Source of the DNA: a virus
IMG/VR virus record: IMGVR_UViG_3300032770_000024
Location: 1-60,367 of that record
DNA length: 60,367 bases
Strand: one strand, 5' to 3'
Position numbers and translations under genes: made by a program. The first letter of the stretch is position 1; each line of letters opens with the position of its first letter. Of this stretch, positions 55,766-60,367 are shown piece by piece. The notes beneath the pieces were generated by a model, which was given only the letters and a program-made list of their open reading frames with translations, was not told where the DNA came from and searched no databases.

Positions 55766-56959
55766 ATGAAAAAACTTCTTAGTCTACTGCTTGCGGTGCT
55801 GCTCTGCGGCCCTGCCCTGGCGCAGGGTGTTGTCAATCAACCAGCGGTCTCTATTTACAGGCCGGGGATTGCAGCCAACGGCGGCACCGGCAACAACATC
55901 ACCCTCAATGGCACAACCAATATCACAGGCAGTGCCAGCAATGCCGTGACGCAGCCGCCAGTGGATAACACCACTCGCCTCGCCACAGACGCTTTTGTGC
56001 AGTCCCTGTTCGCCGTCACGCGATCCACCGTCTATCTCTCGGGTGTGACGGGCGGGACGATGAGCTTTGCCTCGATCGGCACGGGGGCGGCGTTCAGCTT
56101 CACCGCGACGGGCGGCGTTATTACGTCCATCGATTCCATATTCGCGGGCGGCTCCGGCTATAAAGTCGGGGACGTGCTGTACATCCCGCGCGGCAACTAT
56201 GACAACTACATCAGGGTCACGGGCGTTTCTGGCACCGCGATCACGTCGGTCCAAATCCTGAACGGTGGCACAGGGAATACGAGCGGCCTCGACGTTACCG
56301 CAATGGCGGCTATCGAAGCCCCGATCATCTACAACGTGAGCGGCACGCTTACCTCTAACTTGCAGGTCATCGCCTCCAACGGCGCAGTGCTGGGCTATTC
56401 TGGCATCTTCCTGCTCATCAACAACACGACCGGAAACTATACCGAGAGCGTCTGCATCAGCAATGGCTCCGACGCCTGCAATGGCAATGGCTCCGTCAAC
56501 ATCCCACAGGGCAGCGGAAATAGCTGCGCGACGCTGACATATACGGATGGCTCTACGCCATGGCTGGTGGCTCCTACGGAGTGCGGGGCGGCGCAGTTTG
56601 CTACCAGCAACGTGACCTCTGCGTTCTCCCTCAACGGCGTAAAAACTATGAGTGCTACCGCGCCGACCATCTCAAGCGGATTTGGAACCGGAGACGCCAT
56701 TTCCCAGGCAAATGGAACAGCCGCCTTTGCCGATACGGTTGGGTCATCCCCCGGATCGACGGCCACATTTACGATGCCCGCTGCGGCTAATGGTTGGGAC
56801 TGCTCGGCCTATGACCAAACTACAAATACGATCTCTGTGGTGCAGAGTGGGCAATCTTCTACAAGCATCACGCTAAAAACCTATCTTCGTACATCTGGCG
56901 CAGCAACCTCCCCTAGCGCGAGTGACATAATCCAAATCGGGCCTTGTATTGGGCATTAA
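55766..56959 (+). CDS. Secreted fibre-like protein, 397 aa
   Basis: Signal peptide MKKLLSLLLAVLLCGPALA/Q, similar to the one before. It holds a GGSGYKVGDVLYIPRGNY unit and a C-terminal domain (APTISSGFGTGDAISQANGTAAFADTVGSSPGS ... MPAAANGWDCSAYD) shared with the protein at 53909-54958. Its last 24 codons recur at 1-75. Possible roles are a fibre tip, an adhesin or a secreted host-range factor. Confidence 0.7.
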   Translation: MKKLLSLLLAVLLCGPALAQGVVNQPAVSIYRPGIAANGGTGNNITLNGTTNITGSASNAVTQPPVDNTTRLATDAFVQSLFAVTRSTVYLSGVTGGTMSFASIGTGAAFSFTATGGVITSIDSIFAGGSGYKVGDVLYIPRGNYDNYIRVTGVSGTAITSVQILNGGTGNTSGLDVTAMAAIEAPIIYNVSGTLTSNLQVIASNGAVLGYSGIFLLINNTTGNYTESVCISNGSDACNGNGSVNIPQGSGNSCATLTYTDGSTPWLVAPTECGAAQFATSNVTSAFSLNGVKTMSATAPTISSGFGTGDAISQANGTAAFADTVGSSPGSTATFTMPAAANGWDCSAYDQTTNTISVVQSGQSSTSITLKTYLRTSGAATSPSASDIIQIGPCIGH

Positions 56960-57359
56960 ATAGGCGGCACGCCTTCAATCGCACCGCAAGGAAATCAGAA
57001 TGGCAAATTATCCAAGTCCAACCTTCAACAATCTAACCTTATTGGGTTCATTTTCCTACACGCCACAGGGGGCCGGTTTGGGCACAGATCACAGTGAAAA
57101 TCCACCCGCGCCATTGACCGTTCTGGCTAGCGGCACAGTCTCTCATCCCGGCGCTCTTTATGTGATGAACCAGAGCGCTGCCACTATTCAGATTTGGCTT
57201 CAAGGCGCAACTGCACCTATCTTGCTCGATCCCGGCGCTGGTGCAGACCGCCAAGGCGGTGATTGGTCTGCTGTTATAAACATGCCGTGGTTCGTTGGAA
57301 CATTTACGATCAACGGCGCTTCTGGCTCCCAGTTTTACGCCAACAGCAATTGAGGAACA
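56885..57359 (+). repeat. Right copy of the sequence that opens the window (1-475)
   Basis: Bases 56885-57359 align without gaps to 1-475. The first about 125 positions are identical; the 117-aa gene shows scattered changes (for example G/C at 57011 and A/C at 57056). Repeat R3 lies within it at 56963-56998. Homology ends shortly inside the two fibre genes. Confidence 0.9.
57000..57353 (+). CDS. Small fibre-region protein, 117 aa (right copy)
   Basis: Near-identical twin of 116-469; same length, same RBS and the same flanking repeat. The conservation of this protein next to two unrelated fibre bodies suggests it interacts with the shared part of the system or with the phage tail, not with a specific fibre. 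Confidence 0.85.
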   Translation: MANYPSPTFNNLTLLGSFSYTPQGAGLGTDHSENPPAPLTVLASGTVSHPGALYVMNQSAATIQIWLQGATAPILLDPGAGADRQGGDWSAVINMPWFVGTFTINGASGSQFYANSN

Positions 57360-57361
57360 TG

Positions 57362-59239
57362 ATGATTAGGAAATTCCTCCGCACCCTGGCTGCTGCTTCT
57401 ATCGCGGCGATAGGCTTTTCTGCGCCGTCATATGCGGGCTACCCGCCGACGCCATATCTTCCAGCGATGCAGGATGTGGGTGCGCCGACCAGCTGCCCGT
57501 TTATCATTATCAATTCCGGTCAGAGCAATGCCGAAGGGTTTGACTATTCTGGCGGCTCATACACCCATACTTTGGGCACGAATATCCTCACAACAAACGC
57601 CAACATCAACAGCACACCTACCTCAATTATCACCGCAGCGTACGGCACATATCCGTGGAACCAAACGACCAGCGCCAACGGCGGGTCAACTTCGACGCCA
57701 AATCTCGTCTATGTCAACCAGGCTCTCTCGTTTGCGACATACCTCCGTAACAGCGGTATGATCCCGGCGAGCCGTCCAATTCTCGTCGTGCCAAATTGGT
57801 ACGGCAATCAGTCGATTTCGGATTGGGTTGATATGACGCCGATCGACATGTGGACGCCGCTGACCGCCTCCATGACGCTGGTGGAGAATACCTATCCAGG
57901 CTGTCCGATTAATGATGTGATTTGGGATCAAGGAGAGTTTGACAGCACAGCCTCAGCGGGAAGTAATTATAATTCGTTTTCTTTGTATCAAGGAGCTTTC
58001 ACTCGTCTGATTGCTCAATATCAGGCGCTGCCAGGCTGGTCTACACAAACGCGAATGCAGGTCGTTGAGCTTGCTCCGTTTGCTGATAACCCCGAACAAG
58101 CTCGCAATGATTTCCTGCGCACATTGCAAAACGGCCAAGGCAGTTCCGGTGTCGAAGGCAGTGCGGGCGCATATCCGTTCATCACTTTTGTCTCTGGCTC
58201 AGGGTTGGTCGAAAGCACCCAGAACCCGCAGGAACACTACGACGGCTACAGCCAGCAGACACTTGGGCAGCGCATTTTCCAGGCATGGGCGCAGGGGCGG
58301 GTTTTTGGCTCATATAGCGGCGCGGTAACAAGATACGGCTCGACCTATGCCTTCCCGAACTTCATCACACTGACAAGTGCAGGTGCGGCTCTCTCTCCTG
58401 ACCAAATCCGTACCGGGGCGCTGGTCTCGGTTGGCGGCGGCACTGTGACGCTGCCAAATCCTGCGAGTATGCCGCTGACGTTTCCGCCGATCATCTTATC
58501 TGCTCAATCTGGCACCACGACAACAATTTCGACGGGAGGCACGACGCAGGTTGATGGCCTTGGGATCGCGGCGAGCTTCAACATCTACTCCGGCGATACC
58601 TACGAGGCTGTGATGCAAAACGGAACCACATGGCTTTTCAAAAAGCTGTGGGGGACGGGAGGTGGTGCCGGTGGGCCTGGATTCTCCGCCTACGTTGCAG
58701 GCGGCCTATTGAGTGGTACAGTAAACCTACCATATGCTCAGACGTTAGGTGGCACCTATACGCTCAATGGGGCCACGATGACTATCACTACCGGCAAAGG
58801 GAGTATCTTAACTTTAGCAGATCAAATCGCAGCCTCTACAGTAACCACCTCAACCGGTAGCTTCGAGTTTCCGAACGGTTCAACCTCTAGCAGCTTAACG
58901 CTACAGCCAGGGCAGACGGCCAGCCTTGCATCTGGTTTCGCAACAGCCAGCAATGCGCTTTATACATACGTCACCTCTATCACCCCCCTCACCGCCGTTT
59001 CCGCCAGCATCGGCGGTTCGTCACTGTCGGCGGGCGCTTGCACCAGCGGCGCGGTTACGGTCAACGGCGCCTCGGCTTCCTCGGGCCTGACAGTCAAGGC
59101 CACGCCGAACACCGACCCTGGCGCGGGCTTTACGTGGGGTGCATTTATCAGTTCGGCCAATACGGTGACCGTGCGCGTGTGTGCCATTGCAGCGGGAACA
59201 CCTACCGCGTCCACGTATGATGTGTCGGTTAGTTACTGA
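57362..59239 (+). CDS. Secreted fibre with SGNH/sialate-esterase-type domain (allele B), 625 aa
   Basis: Signal peptide MIRKFLRTLAAASIAAIGFSAPSYA/G. Residues 45-330 form a GDSL/SGNH hydrolase of the SASA (sialate O-acetylesterase-like) type: FIIINSGQSNAEGF (block I, Ser55), NDVIWDQGEFDS (block III-like QGExD) and NPQEHYDGYSQQTLGQR (late block with Asp/His pair). It would remove acetyl groups from surface polysaccharide and thus act as a receptor-modifying enzyme. The C-terminal 200 residues are beta-rich (LTLQPGQTASLASGFATAS ... TVTVRVCAIAAG). It replaces the YadA-like fibre of the left copy. Confidence 0.78.
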   Translation: MIRKFLRTLAAASIAAIGFSAPSYAGYPPTPYLPAMQDVGAPTSCPFIIINSGQSNAEGFDYSGGSYTHTLGTNILTTNANINSTPTSIITAAYGTYPWNQTTSANGGSTSTPNLVYVNQALSFATYLRNSGMIPASRPILVVPNWYGNQSISDWVDMTPIDMWTPLTASMTLVENTYPGCPINDVIWDQGEFDSTASAGSNYNSFSLYQGAFTRLIAQYQALPGWSTQTRMQVVELAPFADNPEQARNDFLRTLQNGQGSSGVEGSAGAYPFITFVSGSGLVESTQNPQEHYDGYSQQTLGQRIFQAWAQGRVFGSYSGAVTRYGSTYAFPNFITLTSAGAALSPDQIRTGALVSVGGGTVTLPNPASMPLTFPPIILSAQSGTTTTISTGGTTQVDGLGIAASFNIYSGDTYEAVMQNGTTWLFKKLWGTGGGAGGPGFSAYVAGGLLSGTVNLPYAQTLGGTYTLNGATMTITTGKGSILTLADQIAASTVTTSTGSFEFPNGSTSSSLTLQPGQTASLASGFATASNALYTYVTSITPLTAVSASIGGSSLSAGACTSGAVTVNGASASSGLTVKATPNTDPGAGFTWGAFISSANTVTVRVCAIAAGTPTASTYDVSVSY

Positions 59240-59282
59240 TGCCCCTTGCTCAATTACAACCCAGTCATGTAGAAAAGATAGC

Positions 59283-59393
59283 ATGAACGCCACAACCGGA
59301 ACCGTAGTCGGGACATCTGGGGCCAGCACAATATTGGTCACCGTGTTTGTCTGGCTGCTATCTCTGCGCGGTATCGGAGCGCTGTTGGAGTGA
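59283..59393 (+). CDS. Truncated holin-like protein, 36 aa
   Basis: Starts with the same residues as the 77-aa protein at 2637 (MNATTGTVVGTSGAS, then one membrane helix TILVTVFVWLLSLRGI) but then diverges to GALLE and stops. The second helix is lost. It may be a degenerate copy or a one-helix antiholin-like peptide. Confidence 0.55.
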   Translation: MNATTGTVVGTSGASTILVTVFVWLLSLRGIGALLE

Positions 59394-59459
59394 TTGCCTA
59401 TTTGGATATCTATTGGTGGGGACTAAAAAGAAATATAAGACTCTATTAAGGAACCAACT

Positions 59460-59678
59460 ATGTCTGAGACTGCCCCCTCCACCTCCACATCGACCCCCGC
59501 CGAAACCCAGATCAACCTCATTGCAAGCATCAAAGCAAAGATTGTTGCGGAGCTGGTTGAACTGGAGTCTGCTGCAAAGATCGACCTCTCTAAAGCCAAG
59601 GCCGAGATCCTCAGAATCGGCACGGAAGTTGAGGGATTTGGCGCAAAGATCGAAGCATGGCTGAAGGCTCACTTCTAA
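59460..59678 (+). CDS. Small helical protein, 72 aa
   Basis: Thr/Ser-rich start (SETAPSTSTSTPAETQ) then a long amphipathic coiled coil (INLIASIKAKIVAELVELESAAKIDLSKAKAEILRIG) and the end KIEAWLKAHF. Third member of the small helical proteins found after holin-like genes (compare 2867-3166 and 24956-25231). RBS AAGGAA 7 nt upstream. Confidence 0.65.
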   Translation: MSETAPSTSTSTPAETQINLIASIKAKIVAELVELESAAKIDLSKAKAEILRIGTEVEGFGAKIEAWLKAHF

Positions 59679-59929
59679 ATCCGAATCCCACCCAGAGTCC
59701 AGCCCCTCGGCTGGGCTTTTGGTCTGGACTTATTGCAGGTCGGGATGGGAATCCCGATGAGGCCGCTATAGCGTTTCTGGCTGGCGTAGTAGCGATTATT
59801 GGCCTTAAGACTTTCTCCGTCATCTGTCCCGGCCATGACTTCAATGCAGCAGAATTCTCAGCCGGGTATGGTGGGCTGCTGAGCTTCTATAATGCCTCCA
59901 AGGGCGTATTGGGGAGGCTCGGAAGCTGA
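59657..59929 (+). CDS. Small membrane protein, 90 aa
   Basis: Overlaps the previous gene by 22 bp. A polar N-terminus of about 33 residues, one membrane span (AAIAFLAGVVAIIGLKTFSVI), then CPGHDFNAAEFSAGYGGLLSFYNASKGVLGRL. The size and AEFxxGYGGLLxxYxASK end resemble phage holin-associated membrane proteins. The stop shares a base with the next start (TGATG). Confidence 0.6.
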   Translation: MAEGSLLNPNPTQSPAPRLGFWSGLIAGRDGNPDEAAIAFLAGVVAIIGLKTFSVICPGHDFNAAEFSAGYGGLLSFYNASKGVLGRLGS

Positions 59930-60367
59930 TGCTCTCCATGGCCCTCCTTGCCCTTACAGGCGGTCTGCTGTGGAGGCTGGGGGGAGGGGCTGCCACCACC
60001 ATCACAGGGATAGATCTAGGCACTGATCCCGCCAGGCTCCTGAGGGCATTGCTGGCCTTGATCTTCCTCACCGCCTTGTGGTGGCCCTATGCTCTCGCCC
60101 TCTTGGTGGCGCTCTTTGTGGGAATCTGCATAGGGGGGTGGGGTCCCTTCCAAGGTATGGGCCTTCCGGCCTTTGGCAAACCAGAATCTAGCTGGAAAAG
60201 ATGGCTGCCAGAAGTACTTGGATTCCCGATCGGTACGATTGCCCACGATTTTATCGGGATGGCGGAATCTGGCCTATCTTGTATGGCCCCTATGATTCTT
60301 GTTACGGCTGTTCTTGGACACTATGCGGCAGTAGGCTATCTCGCCTGCCTAGGCCTTGGCTTTGCGC
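59929..60367 (+). CDS. Polytopic membrane protein, partial (146+ aa, cut by window end)
   Basis: Begins MLSMALLALTGGLLWRLGGG and has hydrophobic segments near residues 2-12, 40-65 (LLALIFLTALWWPYALALLVALFVGICIGG) and 117-143. The middle WKRWLPEVLGFPIGTIAHDFIGM is a loop. It is open at the right edge; if base 60367 were joined to base 1, it would stop after 10 more codons. Unknown phage membrane family. Confidence 0.6.
   Translation, partial: MLSMALLALTGGLLWRLGGGAATTITGIDLGTDPARLLRALLALIFLTALWWPYALALLVALFVGICIGGWGPFQGMGLPAFGKPESSWKRWLPEVLGFPIGTIAHDFIGMAESGLSCMAPMILVTAVLGHYAAVGYLACLGLGFA

Noticed and set aside
1-60367. Lysogeny module, integrase, att site or tRNA genes
   Set aside because: No integrase/recombinase motif, CI/Cro pair or cloverleaf was recognised on either strand; short tRNA-like segments would need tRNAscan-SE to exclude fully.

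Overview
The window reads as most or all of a tailed double-stranded DNA phage genome (Caudoviricetes) that infects a Gram-negative host. The evidence is a complete virion-morphogenesis set (terminase, portal, scaffold, capsid, paired head-tail adaptors, very large tail protein, fibres, ejection-type proteins), a phage replication and recombination set, and several Sec-type signal peptides ending in AxA. Tail-tube tape-measure and sheath genes are absent, and large Ala/Gly-rich proteins of the ejection type are present, so a short-tailed podovirus-like virion is the best guess. I saw no integrase, repressor/cro pair, tRNA, CRISPR array, reverse transcriptase or phage RNA polymerase. The host genus cannot be told from the sequence.

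Layout. 1-4.1 kb (+): 3' end of a fibre gene, a 117-aa protein, a fibre with YadA-head-like GNNxAIG repeats, holin-like and small Ala-rich proteins, ending at a strong terminator. 4.2-10.8 kb (+): two GNAT-like proteins and three large ejection/internal-virion candidates. 10.9-11.6 kb (+): two genes overlapping in different frames. 11.5-23.8 kb (-): replication and recombination module with a DUF3987-type helicase/primase-like ATPase, family A DNA polymerase interrupted by an intein, uracil-DNA-glycosylase/3'-5' exonuclease fusion, ParB-methyltransferase fusion, Sak4-like ATPase and a Cas4/RecB-like nuclease. 24.0-25.2 kb (+): lysozyme and holin. 25.3-32.8 kb (-): two secreted proteins, a chain of overlapping small unknown genes, a MarR-like regulator and a UvrD-type helicase. 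32.8-33.4 kb: two inverted 14-bp-period repeat arrays around an AT-rich tract, the best candidate for a replication origin. 33.4-38.3 kb: mostly (-) small unknowns. 38.3-39.1 kb: a non-coding control region with three identical-architecture dyads. 39.1-53.1 kb (+): degenerate HNH protein, terminase, portal, scaffold, capsid, adaptors and the 1143-aa tail protein. 53.1-60.4 kb (+): fibre genes, a second copy of the 117-aa gene, an SGNH-esterase fibre, a truncated holin and membrane proteins running off the right edge.

The most striking feature is that both window ends carry versions of the same fibre/lysis region. Bases 1-475 match 56885-57359. After that the fibres differ completely, and then common sequence returns, including an untranslated 26-codon remnant of one fibre's C-terminus lying behind the stop codon of the other. 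This is either a true duplicated, exchangeable receptor-binding cassette, or two population alleles assembled at the two ends of a circular or circularly permuted genome (join 56884 to 1). Second, at least five fibre-region proteins begin with convincing secretion signals, which is odd for virion parts. Third, a dispersed hairpin family (13-nt arm, 9-nt loop, 13-nt arm) occurs as terminators, in a divergent promoter region and inside the linker of the ParB-methyltransferase.
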